A stretch of DNA of 64,000 nt from Thermoplasmatota archaeon (lineage in GTDB: Archaea; Thermoplasmatota; Penumbrarchaeia; Penumbrarchaeales; Penumbrarchaeaceae), in the NCBI GenBank assembly GCA_029762535.1, contig JARVGK010000009.1, positions 1-64,000 on the forward strand. The letters run 5' to 3'. The notes beneath the pieces are model-generated. The model was not told where the DNA came from, searched no databases, and was given only the letters and a program-made list of their open reading frames with translations. Positions 1 to 12,634 of the stretch are shown here, piece by piece. The stretch's first letter is position 1, and each line of letters starts with the position of its first letter. The position numbers and the translations under genes were made by a program.

Positions 1-260
1 GGACCTGAATCCAGAGCCTCTATCTTGTTTCGCTCCTGGAGTTCCAGGGACCACGTATAGAATCCCGGGATATCCCTGCTCCTTCCCCGCCTGTAGTAGC
101 TGATCTCCCCACGCACCCGCAAACGATGGAGGATGGATTTGGCCGTGGTCCTCTTGATCTCGAGGATCCTTGCGATCTCCCACGGGCTCCAGGGTTCTCC
201 TTCCGAACGGTGGAGGAGCTCCCGGATCCTATCGGTTATAGAGGGCCCTTTGGATAACAT
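1..260 (-). CDS. Winged-helix DNA-binding protein, C-terminally truncated by the window edge
   Basis: Reading the minus strand from ATG at 258-260, an open frame of 86 codons continues past base 1. The product begins MLSKGPSITDRIRELLHR and then shows a helix-turn-helix pattern (WEIARILEIKRTTAKSILHRL, residues about 29-49) followed by a wing-like stretch rich in Arg, Gly and Tyr. This is the usual layout of small archaeal winged-helix regulators. A purine-rich GAGGG lies a few bases before the ATG. The family beyond winged helix cannot be told because the C-terminus is missing. It is divergent from the repeat region on its right. Confidence 0.6.
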   Translation of the reverse strand, partial: MLSKGPSITDRIRELLHRSEGEPWSPWEIARILEIKRTTAKSILHRLRVRGEISYYRRGRSRDIPGFYTWSLELQERNKIEALDSG

Positions 261-363
261 GGGATCCCTCTATTTTCGTAGGCGATTCGCTGTAACTAAG
301 ATGTCCTTCTGATAGCTCAATGCCTCGAAATCTTCAGGGGCCAGACCTTCTCTGGCGTTTATA

Positions 364-629
364 TCCCAGTGCCCCCACTTCTCTTTTTTATTTAAGTCCA
401 GGGGGCACGGATTTGAACCCTTGGGTTCCCGAAGAACGAGGTATTGCCGAGTTCAAGGGATGGGGAAAATCATGAAATGATTTTTCGAACATCAAATCCC
501 AGTGCCCCCACTTCTCTTTTTTATTTAAGTCCAGGGGGCACGGATTTGAACCCTTGGGTTCCCGAAGAACGAGGTATTGCCGAGTTCAAGGGATGGGGAA
601 AATCATGAAATGATTTTTCGAACATCAAA
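364..629. repeat. Two perfect 133-bp tandem repeats with hairpins and tRNA-3'-end-like motif
   Basis: Copies at 364-496 and 497-629 read identically; a third, diverged start follows at 630. Within the unit, GGGGGCAC (401-408) can pair with GTGCCCCC of the next copy (502-509), enclosing about 109 nt. Inside are a short hairpin GAACCC-tt-GGGTTC (415-428) and a perfect 8-bp hairpin AAAATCAT-gaa-ATGATTTT (466-484). The closing stem is followed by CACTTCTC and a T-run. The word TCAAATCCCAGTGCCCCCAC at the copy junction resembles the T-loop, acceptor and CCA end of a tRNA, but no full cloverleaf can be drawn. Confidence 0.85.
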
Positions 630-692
630 TCCCAATACCCGCACCCATTTTCTCTCGTCAAATGAAAATGCTACGAAAATCGGTGCTCGAAG

Positions 693-806
693 ATAATTCT
701 ATACGAAAAATGAGAATTATTCATTGTTTTAGCCTCATTTTCCTGGACCTTTGGACTTGGTTCATCGTTGTTCTTTGGACAGTCCAAAGGTCCCAGCGCC
801 CCCACC
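693..806 (+). repeat. Non-coding hairpin element, copy 1 (relative of the element at 23350-23440)
   Basis: A hairpin ATAATTCT/AGAATTAT near 693-720 is followed by CATTTTCCTGG and then a perfect 12-bp inverted repeat GGACCTTTGGAC (745-756) / GTCCAAAGGTCC (782-793), ending in TCCCAGCGCCCCCACC (791-806). The minus strand at 23350-23440 shares TACGAAAAATG, CATTTTCCTGG, CCTTTGGA...TCCAAAGGTCCC and the same type of end. This is a dispersed structured repeat, not a gene. Confidence 0.65.
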
Positions 807-892
807 TATCCTCTATCGTTCTGATCAACGGGCGCTTACGTCCAACAAGGATTATATACAACACTCCACCCTTAACCCTTCAACAGGGGGCT

Positions 893-2086
893 ATGACCTT
901 GAGACAGGACCGGGAAGGATCTCGTTCGAGAGATGGAAAGATCAGGGGGTCTGATAGAAGAAGGGAGAGTTACGACAGGTCCTTCGAAAGGAAGGGGCGC
1001 CGGGATCGAGAGCGACCCGGCGATGTTGCTCCAGGGAACAAGGGCATCCCGAAGGCCTTCATAGTCCCCATAGCGGTGATGATCGTCCTCATCCTACTCA
1101 TCGCCTCGGTCCTTCTGCTGATCAACTCAGGGTCATCTTTGGATTCCGCCCTGGTGGGCAATATCGAGAGAAGGAGCATGGATGGGGACCTGTACCAGGA
1201 CAATTATCCCGAGACCCTCTACATCCCGTTCTATGCCTCCTCCTCCGGTTTCGGAAAGCCGAAAGGGACGCTGACCCTCGAGATACGATATTCAGTGGAT
1301 CAGACGCTTCTCCACACCGAAAAGGTGGAGATCGACGGTGAGATCGGACACACTTACGTCCACATGAACCGATTCGTCAAGGGAAACGGGGATTACACCT
1401 TCACGGCCAGGGTAGGGGGTTCCTCCAATTCCGTGACCTTCACCATATATGAGGTCGTCGAAAAGCTCTCGGTCGTTTGGGAGCATGGCATCAACGACAC
1501 CCCCTTCTCCACCCATTCTTACAGTGTAGATTATACCGTGACCCCATTGAACAAGGACGGGCAATCACTCTTGAGGGCACCAATGCCTTACGACCTGAAG
1601 GGGGCCCTCTCCAAGCCTCAAGGGGATGCCGACATTATAGAAAGGGACTGGCCACAGACGGGCTCGTATATCATTACGGGTGGGACAGAGCATACTATCA
1701 AGGGCAACTACGACCTGGACCTCCAATGGACCAACCTTATGTGCCGGGCGGACTCTCCATACTACAAGGTCTCACTCTCCGAGGGAAGCTCAATACCGGT
1801 TGATTCGCCTCCGTATGCCGATGCCGGAGAGGACCAGGAGGTCGCACTAACCGGTGGCGCGGCCACAGTGAGCTTCGACGGGTCCGGATCCGAGGATGAC
1901 TGGTCCATCGTCGAGTATCGTTGGGACTTCGGTGACGGACAGAACTTCACATCCGCGACACCATATGCGTCACACACCTACAATGCAACGGGTGATTACT
2001 TCGTGACCTTGGTCGTCGTGGACGATTCTGGCCAGACATCCACATCACGATGGGGCGGCGACATGATGGTAACCGTCATCGAGTGA
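893..2086 (+). CDS. Membrane-anchored extracellular protein with C-terminal PKD domain
   Basis: A 397-residue protein. I start it at ATG 893 because a TATA-like ATTATATA lies about 35-40 bases upstream and the longer frame (from 662) only adds codons that fall in a repeat element. Residues 1-54 are extremely Arg/Asp rich and probably cytoplasmic; residues 55-77 form one strong membrane helix; the rest is predicted outside. The last 92 residues are a PKD domain with the hallmark YADAGEDQ start, SFDGSGSED and YRWDFGDG motifs, ending HTYNATGDYFVTLVVVDD. PKD domains mediate protein-protein or glycan contacts in archaeal surface layers; the specific partner is unknown. Its stop overlaps the convergent methyltransferase gene by 11 bases. 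Confidence 0.75.
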   Translation: MTLRQDREGSRSRDGKIRGSDRRRESYDRSFERKGRRDRERPGDVAPGNKGIPKAFIVPIAVMIVLILLIASVLLLINSGSSLDSALVGNIERRSMDGDLYQDNYPETLYIPFYASSSGFGKPKGTLTLEIRYSVDQTLLHTEKVEIDGEIGHTYVHMNRFVKGNGDYTFTARVGGSSNSVTFTIYEVVEKLSVVWEHGINDTPFSTHSYSVDYTVTPLNKDGQSLLRAPMPYDLKGALSKPQGDADIIERDWPQTGSYIITGGTEHTIKGNYDLDLQWTNLMCRADSPYYKVSLSEGSSIPVDSPPYADAGEDQEVALTGGAATVSFDGSGSEDDWSIVEYRWDFGDGQNFTSATPYASHTYNATGDYFVTLVVVDDSGQTSTSRWGGDMMVTVIE

Positions 2087-3305
2087 TCCTACCCCCAAAG
2101 GGTTCGAGGATCAAGCATTGTTCCCCTTTGAACAGGTGCACCTTCTTATCCCCGTTCAAGCCCGACTCCAGTTCAAGCCTGCGCTCCCAATATTCGCTCG
2201 GATCGACGTTGTAGCGCAGAGTGACCTTTCCTGCTCCAGCATCCTTCAACTCCCTTGATAGGGCATCCTCCGAACATATCGAAACCACCTTATACGCCAT
2301 CCCCAAGAAACCTGCTTCTATCGGTTCACGGGAAAAAAGCAGGCACCTCCTCCCGTCAAGACATAGCGCCTTGATATCCATCCCGGTCTCTTCGAGAGCA
2401 TCCCTTAATAGACCGGACCTGACCAGCGCGGGGTCCGCTTCGTATGCATATTCACCTGAAACGATCTTCTCTTCCATTAAAGGCAATTGCCGCGAAACGC
2501 CTGTTATGGAATACCCTCCAGGAAGGACCACAGCCGATACGGCGCCCTTCATCAGGTCTCCCGTGTAGAGGTTGAGGCGATTAAGCCTCCGATCGAGAGA
2601 GAGATATTCCGCCTCGCATGGGAATTCCACCTGGTCGAGGGACATGTACGGGGGCACTTCGAAGCAGAACCCGGGAGATATGTCCGAATAAACCGATAGG
2701 ATCCTCCGGGGATCGGGGACTATATCATCAAGGGACCTCTCCAGAGCGCCTTGCGGCCTGGCAGGGTCCGAGAACACGTATGAGCCGGGTTCGACCTTTC
2801 CGGCAATGCCAGGATCCATGCAGTCCCCGCGAACGAGTGAGACGTTATCCAGAGAGAGCTCCTCGATGTTCAGGGACGCGATGAAGGCGTTAAGAGGGTC
2901 GATCTCCACGGCAAGAACCCTATCGCAGTGGCGGGCGAGGGATAGCACCTGGCCCCCTTGACCGCATGTGACATCGGCAGCGGAAGGCCCGGACAATCTG
3001 CTTGCACAATGCTCTGCGGCTACCTCGGGAGTACCCCACCTAAGGCCTTCGGCCGTGAAGAACAAGCGCTTCCCATCAGAGTATTTGCCTCCGGACCGCT
3101 TCCTTGTCTTGGCAATATCGAGGAGCACCCTGGATGCAGGGTCGTCAGGGGTCCGCGGTCCGATCCTCTCCAATACATTGCGGTCCGTGATCCCTGATCG
3201 CTTCCAGCCCTCTATCCTGGAAACTGCGGCCCTCACACCCTCATATCCCATCTCCATAAGTGGATCCAGGGCGGGACCCGATAAGTGATCTTCGCCATTC
3301 ATCAT
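2076..3305 (-). CDS. Class I SAM-dependent methyltransferase (THUMP-like, probably RNA-modifying)
   Basis: Roughly 409 residues from ATG 3303-3305. The longer reading frame starts with TTG at 3317; a TTTAAAAA box (about 3325-3332) sits 20-30 bases before the ATG, so a leaderless start there is more likely. The Rossmann methyltransferase core is clear: motif I DVTCGQGGQ (near residue 112), the acidic AVEIDP strand end, and a motif IV DPARPQG (near 180), the form seen in bacterial and archaeal THUMP-like RNA methyltransferases. The N-terminal 90 residues are helical and family-specific. Substrate (tRNA or rRNA) cannot be decided from sequence. It is divergent from the ribosomal operon across a very short shared promoter region. 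Confidence 0.7.
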   Translation of the reverse strand: MMNGEDHLSGPALDPLMEMGYEGVRAAVSRIEGWKRSGITDRNVLERIGPRTPDDPASRVLLDIAKTRKRSGGKYSDGKRLFFTAEGLRWGTPEVAAEHCASRLSGPSAADVTCGQGGQVLSLARHCDRVLAVEIDPLNAFIASLNIEELSLDNVSLVRGDCMDPGIAGKVEPGSYVFSDPARPQGALERSLDDIVPDPRRILSVYSDISPGFCFEVPPYMSLDQVEFPCEAEYLSLDRRLNRLNLYTGDLMKGAVSAVVLPGGYSITGVSRQLPLMEEKIVSGEYAYEADPALVRSGLLRDALEETGMDIKALCLDGRRCLLFSREPIEAGFLGMAYKVVSICSEDALSRELKDAGAGKVTLRYNVDPSEYWERRLELESGLNGDKKVHLFKGEQCLILEPFGGRITR

Positions 3306-3317
3306 CGGTATAACCAA

Positions 3318-3397
3318 GGTAAAGTTTTTAAAGGATGTGGATTTAATGGGCCTCTCCCTCGATATCGAGGGATTTCGACGATGTCGGAGGAGTCAGA
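3318..3397. promoter_or_regulatory. Shared divergent promoter region, methyltransferase / ribosomal operon
   Basis: The 80-base gap carries AT-rich TTTTTAAA and ATTTAA words (about 3325-3346) that can serve as TATA boxes in both directions, an imperfect CCTCGATATCGAGG palindrome (3360s-3370s), and TCGGAGGAG directly before rpl18e as a Shine-Dalgarno site. Confidence 0.45.
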
Positions 3398-3760
3398 ATG
3401 AACAGGGCAAAAAAAACCGACCCGGGCGTCATACTCCTCATCGAGGACCTGAAGAAATGGTCCCGTGAGAACGATGCCCCCATCTGGCGAGACATCGCGC
3501 GAAGGCTCGAGAAGCCGCGCAGGGTCTGGGCGGAGGTCAATCTCTCCCGGATCGCCCTTCACGTCAAGAAGGGCGATACCCTCATAATCCCCGGCAAGCT
3601 TCTCGGCTCGGGCGATCTCGATATGCCAGTCACAGTGGCCACTTTCAAGGCCTCCAAGCAAGCCAGGGATAAGATCACCGCGGCCGGCGGATCCGTCCTT
3701 ACCATACCGGAGCTCGTGAGCGCTAACCCAAAAGGGACCGGTGTGAGGATAATCGGGTGA
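3398..3760 (+). CDS. rpl18e: 50S ribosomal protein L18e (eL18)
   Basis: A 120-residue protein matching the archaeal/eukaryotic eL18 family in length and in its conserved stretches (PIWRDIARRLEKPRR, VNLSRIALHVKKGDT, IIPGKLLGSGDL, TVATFKASKQARDKI). It is a structural component of the large ribosomal subunit. A good Shine-Dalgarno (GGAGG) lies 7 bases before ATG. It is the first gene of rpl18e-rpl13-rps9, the standard archaeal order, with only 4 bases to the next start, so co-transcription is near certain. Confidence 0.95.
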   Translation: MNRAKKTDPGVILLIEDLKKWSRENDAPIWRDIARRLEKPRRVWAEVNLSRIALHVKKGDTLIIPGKLLGSGDLDMPVTVATFKASKQARDKITAAGGSVLTIPELVSANPKGTGVRIIG

Positions 3761-3764
3761 TGAT

Positions 3765-4196
3765 ATGCCCCAGGTAATAGATGCAACAGGCCTCATATTG
3801 GGGCGCCTATCCTCGAGCGTCGCGAGAACCCTGCTCAATGACGAGAAGCGGGAGATCGCCATCGTGAACGCCGAGAAATGTATCGTCTCGGGATCCAGGA
3901 AGAGGCTGATGACCCAGTTTCTGGACAGAATGGAGCTCAACCATCCAAGGAAAGGACCACATTACCCAAGGATGCCCGATAAGATCATCAAGAGGACCAT
4001 ACGTGGCATGCTCCCCTATCAGCAGCAACGGGGTCGCGATGCCTTGAAAAGGGTCAAGGTCTATATCGGCGTCCCTTCGGAGTTCAAGTCCTCAAAGATG
4101 GACACATGCGAGGACGCAAAGAACAAGGGACTTGAGTACTACTTGGAGCTCGGTGAGATCTCCCGCATACTCGGGGTCAATCTCAAGGGGGTGTGA
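3765..4196 (+). CDS. rpl13: 50S ribosomal protein L13 (uL13)
   Basis: A 143-residue uL13 with the family features [14 protein letters not shown] at the N-terminus, [13 protein letters not shown], and the [20 protein letters not shown] segment that contacts 23S rRNA. Length is normal for archaea. It starts 5 bases after rpl18e and its stop is within 2 bases of the rps9 ATG, consistent with translational coupling. Confidence 0.95.
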   Translation: MPQVIDATGLILGRLSSSVARTLLNDEKREIAIVNAEKCIVSGSRKRLMTQFLDRMELNHPRKGPHYPRMPDKIIKRTIRGMLPYQQQRGRDALKRVKVYIGVPSEFKSSKMDTCEDAKNKGLEYYLELGEISRILGVNLKGV

Positions 4197-4198
4197 AC

Positions 4199-4600
4199 AT
4201 GGCCAAGGTCGTCAATACCAGCGGAAAGAGGAAGACCGCCATCGCCAGAGCGACGGTCCGGTCCGGAAAGGGCAGGATCAGGATCAACAGGAAACCTATC
4301 GAGCTCGTAACGCCAGAGATCGCCAAGCTGAAGATCATGGAACCCCTGATCCTTGCCAGGGACCGAGCCGAGACCGTAGATATAGATGTCTCCGTATCGG
4401 GAGGCGGTTTCATGGGACAGGCGGACGCGTCCCGCACCGCCATAGCAAGAGGGCTTGTCCAGTTCTTCGCGGACGATGATCTCAAGCAGAGCTATCTCCA
4501 TTACGATAGGGCTCTGCTGGTCAACGATCCACGTAGACACATACCAAAGAAACCTCTGGGACGCGGAGCCCGCAAGATGCGCCAGAAATCCTACAGGTGA
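4199..4600 (+). CDS. rps9: 30S ribosomal protein S9 (uS9)
   Basis: I start at ATG 4199 ([20 protein letters not shown]); a GTG two codons earlier is also open but unlikely. The 133-residue product has the uS9 core ([20 protein letters not shown]) and the conserved positively charged tail ending [10 protein letters not shown], which reaches into the small-subunit P site. In many euryarchaea rpoN and rpoK follow rps9; here neither is seen, and a hairpin-rich gap leads to an unrelated gene. Confidence 0.95.
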   Translation: MAKVVNTSGKRKTAIARATVRSGKGRIRINRKPIELVTPEIAKLKIMEPLILARDRAETVDIDVSVSGGGFMGQADASRTAIARGLVQFFADDDLKQSYLHYDRALLVNDPRRHIPKKPLGRGARKMRQKSYR

Positions 4601-4613
4601 TCATATCACAGTT

Positions 4614-4658
4614 CCGGCCCGATGGCCGGATAACGTATCGACGATGCTCTTCGCATCG
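4614..4658 (+). other. Two consecutive hairpins after rps9
   Basis: CCGGCC-cgat-GGCCGG (4614-4629) and CGATGC-tcttc-GCATCG (4642-4658) lie between rps9 and the next gene. They are not followed by a T-run, so they are better read as an RNA processing or stabilising structure than as an archaeal terminator. Confidence 0.45.
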
Positions 4659-4680
4659 ATAGGCACGGAGGATGGTTCGG

Positions 4681-5043
4681 ATGTACGTGTTCGACCTTGA
4701 ACACCCCCTGAGGAGGGTCATGGAAAGGAAGGTCCTATCCAGATTGGCAGCCCTCACCGAACAGGAGGTGATAGCTTGGAGGACAGGCATCTGGAGGATC
4801 GCCGAGGAGATCATCGAGAGATATGATGAAAGGCTGAGGAGGAACAGGCGCCTTATAATTGGGGTCACCGAAAGGTTCTCCCCCGAGGCGATCTCCCGTG
4901 AGCTGATCGTTCGCAGACCGGACCTATCCGAATATTGGGACGACGAGGTCTTCTTCAGGAGGCTTAGGGAGGAGACACAGACCCTTTTAGCCCATCTCCG
5001 CCATTCTCCGGGAGAAAACCCGCAAAAAGAAGGAAAAGATTGA
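4681..5043 (+). CDS. Hypothetical helical protein downstream of rps9
   Basis: I do not recognise this 120-residue protein. I prefer ATG 4681 (MYVFDLEHPLRRVMERK) because GGAGG at 4667-4671 is spaced 9 bases from it; an in-frame ATG at 4672 is too close to that site. The product is rich in Arg and Glu with predicted long helices (residues 10-60) and no membrane segment or signal. The C-terminus (PGENPQKEGKD) is charged and probably disordered. It lies at the position where rpoN is often found but lacks the zinc-binding Cys motif of RpoN, so it is not that subunit. Confidence 0.6.
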   Translation: MYVFDLEHPLRRVMERKVLSRLAALTEQEVIAWRTGIWRIAEEIIERYDERLRRNRRLIIGVTERFSPEAISRELIVRRPDLSEYWDDEVFFRRLREETQTLLAHLRHSPGENPQKEGKD

Positions 5044-5091
5044 TTATCCCACAGCGCTTAGTACAAGTAAGCAAAAAGGAGATGATACCTC

Positions 5092-5772
5092 TTGAACAGG
5101 AATTTGATAATAATGATCGCGATCGCAGCGGCGGTCGTCATCGTCGCGGGGGGCTTGGCACTCGCATTGTCCGGAAAGGGCGAGAAGGGTGGGCCCGAGA
5201 TTCCCAGGATAGATACGTTCCCCGACCAGTCCTATACCCTTGAAACGGACGGGCCGGTCATGGTCAACGATGGCCAGACGATGTTCTGGCCTATCGCCAA
5301 CAACGGCAGCGAGGTAATGCTGGTCTATTCGGTCAGCGTGTTCGTCACCTGGTCCGATGATGAGGAGCCGCCGGCATGGAGGGTGACGTACGTAAACGAA
5401 CCGGACACCTTCGATGCTTTCATCGATCTGAACAGCTCTGCTGTGAACGTCAGCGCAAGGACCCAGGCAACCTCAAGCACGGGAAGCTTAACGACCACCA
5501 TGAACCTGCAAGCGAATCCGGGCGTCGTCCTTGGAAATGGTCAGCCTAACTGGACCTTCCCCGCATCCGGCCAAGCCGATCCCGGCCAGAACGATACCCT
5601 ATATTTATCGATAAGATGCACCGCAGGGCACATAAGGTCCACGATGCCTGGTCATGTGATCATGTATACTGACAGGGGCGATGAGATCGAGGTCCAGTTG
5701 ACGATCAAGTACAAGCTCATCCCCCAGGATGTCTTCGAATACTGGTTCATAGGCGAAGGAAAGGGGATGTGA
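5092..5772 (+). CDS. Secreted, N-terminally membrane-anchored protein of unknown function
   Basis: A 226-residue protein with a TTG start supported by AAAAGGAGATGAT about 10 bases upstream. Residues 5-26 (LIIMIAIAAAVVIVAGGLALAL) form a signal anchor; the remainder is a beta-rich extracellular domain with many Asn-X-Ser/Thr sites and no cysteine pair. No known domain is recognised; the pattern of Asp/Asn, Ser and Thr resembles archaeal cell-surface Ig-like folds. The next gene (cupin) begins at or just after its stop, so the two are probably co-transcribed. Confidence 0.65.
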   Translation: MNRNLIIMIAIAAAVVIVAGGLALALSGKGEKGGPEIPRIDTFPDQSYTLETDGPVMVNDGQTMFWPIANNGSEVMLVYSVSVFVTWSDDEEPPAWRVTYVNEPDTFDAFIDLNSSAVNVSARTQATSSTGSLTTTMNLQANPGVVLGNGQPNWTFPASGQADPGQNDTLYLSIRCTAGHIRSTMPGHVIMYTDRGDEIEVQLTIKYKLIPQDVFEYWFIGEGKGM

Positions 5773-5777
5773 AAGAC

Positions 5778-6143
5778 ATGATCCACAGGCGGACCGAGGA
5801 TGTTCCATACGTCAAAGTGGCCATGGAAGGGGTCGAAGGGACATCCATGCAGTGGTTGTTCTCCCGCCTGGAGGGAGCTCCCAACTTCTCCATGAGGCGT
5901 TTCATTATATCCCCCGGAGGTAGGATCGGGCTGCACGCTCATCCTTGGGAGCACGAGATCCTCATATTAAGCGGGCGGGGCGAGGCCTTCACACCTGACC
6001 AGAGGGCGTCTGTAGGGCCCGGAGAGGCCATTTACATACCTTCCGACGAGCCTCACGGATACGAGAACGTCTCTGATGAGGATCTGGTCTTCCTCTGCAT
6101 GATACCGAACTCGGGCGATACACGACCCCCTTCCGATGGTTAA
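5778..6143 (+). CDS. Small cupin-domain protein
   Basis: A single-domain cupin of about 121 residues. Cupin motif 1 is visible as GGRIGLHAHPWEHEILILSG (His and Glu metal ligands) and motif 2 as PGEAIYIPSDEPHGYEN. I start at ATG 5778, nine bases after a GTG that overlaps the previous stop, because AAAGGGG has better spacing to it. Such small cupins bind a divalent metal and range from sugar isomerases to dioxygenases and sensors; nothing here fixes the substrate. Confidence 0.75.
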   Translation: MIHRRTEDVPYVKVAMEGVEGTSMQWLFSRLEGAPNFSMRRFIISPGGRIGLHAHPWEHEILILSGRGEAFTPDQRASVGPGEAIYIPSDEPHGYENVSDEDLVFLCMIPNSGDTRPPSDG

Positions 6144-6187
6144 TATTATATTGCTCAAGAAGCTTCGACTATCAGAGGTGGTTCCAG

Positions 6188-6607
6188 TTGGCAGTCCATA
6201 CCGAGGAGATCCCCATCAGCACCAAGAACGAAGGGGATATGATAGATCTCAAGGAGGGCCTCAGGTCTGTTGCCAGGAGATCGGGGATCACCATCGGGAC
6301 GCTCCACTGCTTCGTCCCGGGGGCCACTGGAGCCCTCACCTTCATCGAATTTGAGCCAGGGCTCCTCGGGGATTTTCCCACAATGCTCGAAAGGATCATC
6401 CCAAAAGGCATCGAGTACGGTCACGATCTTGCCTGGAAGGACGGGAATGGACACTCTCATGTCAGGGCTGCTTTGATCGGCGCGGACATCACCATACCCG
6501 TAAGGGACAAGGACCTCTACTTGGGGAGATGGCAAACGCCCACGTTCCTCGAGCTGGATGTCCGTCCAAGGGATCGAAAGTTGCTCGTTACCGTTATTGG
6601 AGAATGA
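6188..6607 (+). CDS. YjbQ/UPF0047 family protein (secondary thiamine-phosphate synthase family)
   Basis: A 139-residue protein of the YjbQ family: ISTKNEGDMIDLKEGL near the N-terminus, then GTLHCFVPGATGALTFIEFEPGL, GYGHDLAWKDGNGHSHVRAALIG and GRWQTPTFLELD, which carry the conserved His and Glu residues of the family. The start is TTG with AGAGGTGGT upstream. E. coli YjbQ has weak thiamine-phosphate synthase activity in established work; the physiological role in archaea is not settled. A TATA-like TTAATATTATAT lies about 40 bases before the start. Confidence 0.85.
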   Translation: MAVHTEEIPISTKNEGDMIDLKEGLRSVARRSGITIGTLHCFVPGATGALTFIEFEPGLLGDFPTMLERIIPKGIEYGHDLAWKDGNGHSHVRAALIGADITIPVRDKDLYLGRWQTPTFLELDVRPRDRKLLVTVIGE

Positions 6608-6635
6608 TTGTCCCCGGCACATAACAAGGAGCTTC

Positions 6636-6755
6636 ATGTGCGGCCTGCGCCAGATCGGTCCTCTGACCCGCGCCGGGGGTTGTGTACGATGCCTGGGTTG
6701 TCCATCCTATCATCCGATGACGTCACGTCTGAAGTGTCAAGGAGGGACCCTTTAA
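6636..6755 (+). CDS. Possible cysteine-rich micro-protein
   Basis: A 39-residue frame, starting MCGLRQIGPLTRAGG, has five cysteines including CVRCLGC, a spacing suited to metal binding. AAGGAG (6626-6631) precedes the ATG but with only 4 bases of spacing. There is no family I recognise and the length is near the limit of chance, so this is a weak call. Confidence 0.25.
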   Translation: MCGLRQIGPLTRAGGCVRCLGCPSYHPMTSRLKCQGGTL

Positions 6756-6773
6756 GACACCGATCGTCATGTT

Positions 6774-6828
6774 CCCCTGACATTGCCAAGGCGGATCATC
6801 GATCACCGCCGTCTTCGAAGCTCAGGGG
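6774..6828 (+). other. Nested hairpin in the gap
   Basis: CCCCTGA (6774-6780) pairs with TCAGGGG (6822-6828), enclosing GGCGG (6790-6794) / CCGCC (6806-6810). No T-run follows. It may be a structured leader or a small RNA; there is no other support. Confidence 0.3.
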
Positions 6829-6917
6829 AGGCTCATATGGGCCTGCATGTAGAAAAATGTTGGCCCCGAAATAGATAAACAATAAATACCAAGTTGGAAT
6901 GGAGGTATGGGGTCACG

Positions 6918-7331
6918 ATGAACTTCGCGGATTTCAAGAGAAAGCTCAAGATGTTCTGGAGACGCAACAAGAGATCGCTCTCCTTCGCCATCGGCCTGAT
7001 CGGGTCGATCTTCACAGTACTTGGCGTTTGGGAGCTATTGGTCATCTTCGAGACCCTGGAAGGGAAATACGGCTTCCCGCTGATGGATAAAGTGGGCTTC
7101 GGTTCCTGGTTCTTCGCCATCATCGGCTCCCTCGTCGCACTTGGCGGATTCATTTACTTCTACGATTACAACAAGAAACACAAGGAGTTCCAGGAGCTGA
7201 TAGACACCGACTCAAAGGCCGCTTTCGTCAGGAACCTAGTGGAGCTCGAAGAGCTGGCAATATCGCTCGGACCCGATTACGAGAAGCGCGTCATGGAGCA
7301 GAGGGAAAAATATAAGGTCAAGACGCTCTAA
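6918..7331 (+). CDS. Small membrane protein with two transmembrane helices
   Basis: A 137-residue protein from ATG 6918 (an upstream TTG at 6894 is open but is closer to the TATA-like box and less likely). Residues 1-25 are basic and cytoplasmic; helices at about 23-45 and 68-92 follow (the second within GFGSWFFAIIGSLVALGGFIY), then a charged C-terminal tail with coiled-coil tendency (LVELEELAISLGPDYEKRVM). I do not recognise the family; the tail suggests a cytosolic interaction partner. Confidence 0.65.
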   Translation: MNFADFKRKLKMFWRRNKRSLSFAIGLIGSIFTVLGVWELLVIFETLEGKYGFPLMDKVGFGSWFFAIIGSLVALGGFIYFYDYNKKHKEFQELIDTDSKAAFVRNLVELEELAISLGPDYEKRVMEQREKYKVKTL

Positions 7332-7386
7332 TTCCCCAATAACGAAAGTAAGCGAATACCTTATGAATATATAGGGGCGTGAAGAT

Positions 7387-7764
7387 TTGGTTGCCTACTG
7401 CAACGATTGCAAGAGATACGTGAACCAGTACTGCGAGGTATGCTCGGGCAATTTCGGGGTAAGGACGTGCGACAGGTTCGGCTGCGGCGGCCGGATGCTA
7501 TGCCCTGTTTGCGGGGGAAACAACCTGTCGTCGAAAAGGGAGGACCCTGGCTCGTCCCACGATTTCTCGAAGGAAAGGACCGCTTACAACACCAAGAAGA
7601 AGGCCGCGTCCGAATTGGAGGCCAGGTACTTCGCCCGGGAGAGGGAGAAGGCCGTATGCGGATCCCAAACATCGACCGATAGACACTGTCCTTTATGCGG
7701 CTACCGGCTGGATCCCAGCTGGAAGTTCTGCCCGGAGTGCGGCGTATCCTTGTTGAAGAAGTGA
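7387..7764 (+). CDS. Zinc-ribbon protein with four Cys pairs
   Basis: A 125-residue protein starting with TTG and showing several metal-binding Cys clusters: CNDCKRYVNQYCEVC at the N-terminus, RTCDRFGCGGRMLCPVCGG in the first third, and CPLCGYRLDPSWKFCPECG at the C-terminus, the latter a typical zinc-ribbon of archaeal regulatory or nucleic-acid-binding proteins. The middle (residues 50-95) is charged and helical. A TATA-like GAATATATAG lies about 15-25 bases upstream. It is convergent with gyrA, whose stop is 7 bases away. Confidence 0.7.
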   Translation: MVAYCNDCKRYVNQYCEVCSGNFGVRTCDRFGCGGRMLCPVCGGNNLSSKREDPGSSHDFSKERTAYNTKKKAASELEARYFAREREKAVCGSQTSTDRHCPLCGYRLDPSWKFCPECGVSLLKK

Positions 7765-7770
7765 TACCCC

Positions 7771-12634
<4,864 letters not shown>

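Larger units (their letters stand above)
261..892. other. Gene-free, repeat-rich stretch between the truncated regulator and the PKD protein
   Basis: No convincing gene is present. The stretch holds two perfect 133-bp tandem copies (364-629), the first 17 bases or so of a degenerate third copy (from 630), and a hairpin element (693-806). An open frame runs from 662 into the PKD gene, but its first 77 codons lie in the repeat element and precede the likely promoter (TATA-like ATTATATA around 851-858), so they are probably not translated. Confidence 0.6.
6608..6917. other. Gap between yjbQ-like and membrane-protein genes
   Basis: This gap holds one possible very small cysteine-rich gene (6636-6755), one nested hairpin (6774-6828), and the TATA-like AATAAATA (about 6880-6887) that probably drives the gene at 6918. 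A longer frame starting at 6608 shows no protein-like composition. Confidence 0.5.

Noticed and set aside
401-509. Complete tRNA gene in the tandem repeat
   Set aside because: An acceptor-like stem and a T-loop-like word exist, but D arm, anticodon arm and T stem cannot be formed; it is at most a tRNA-like relic.
364-646. CRISPR array
   Set aside because: Only two long (133 bp) contiguous copies with no unique spacers and no cas genes nearby.
662-892. N-terminal extension of the PKD protein in the same frame
   Set aside because: It runs through the hairpin repeat element and the likely TATA box; its composition (Trp/Leu-rich with no signal logic) does not fit the rest of the protein.
3302-3940. 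212-codon minus-strand frame
   Set aside because: It lies antisense to rpl18e and rpl13, which are certain; it has no family features and is a mirror effect of GC-rich coding DNA.
4601-5043. rpoN/rpoK after rps9
   Set aside because: Expected from the usual archaeal order, but the gene there has no CXXC zinc motifs and twice the length of RpoN.
6608-6874. 88-codon plus-strand frame in the gap after yjbQ
   Set aside because: No ribosome-binding site, Ser/Pro/Arg-rich random composition, and it overlaps the nested hairpin.
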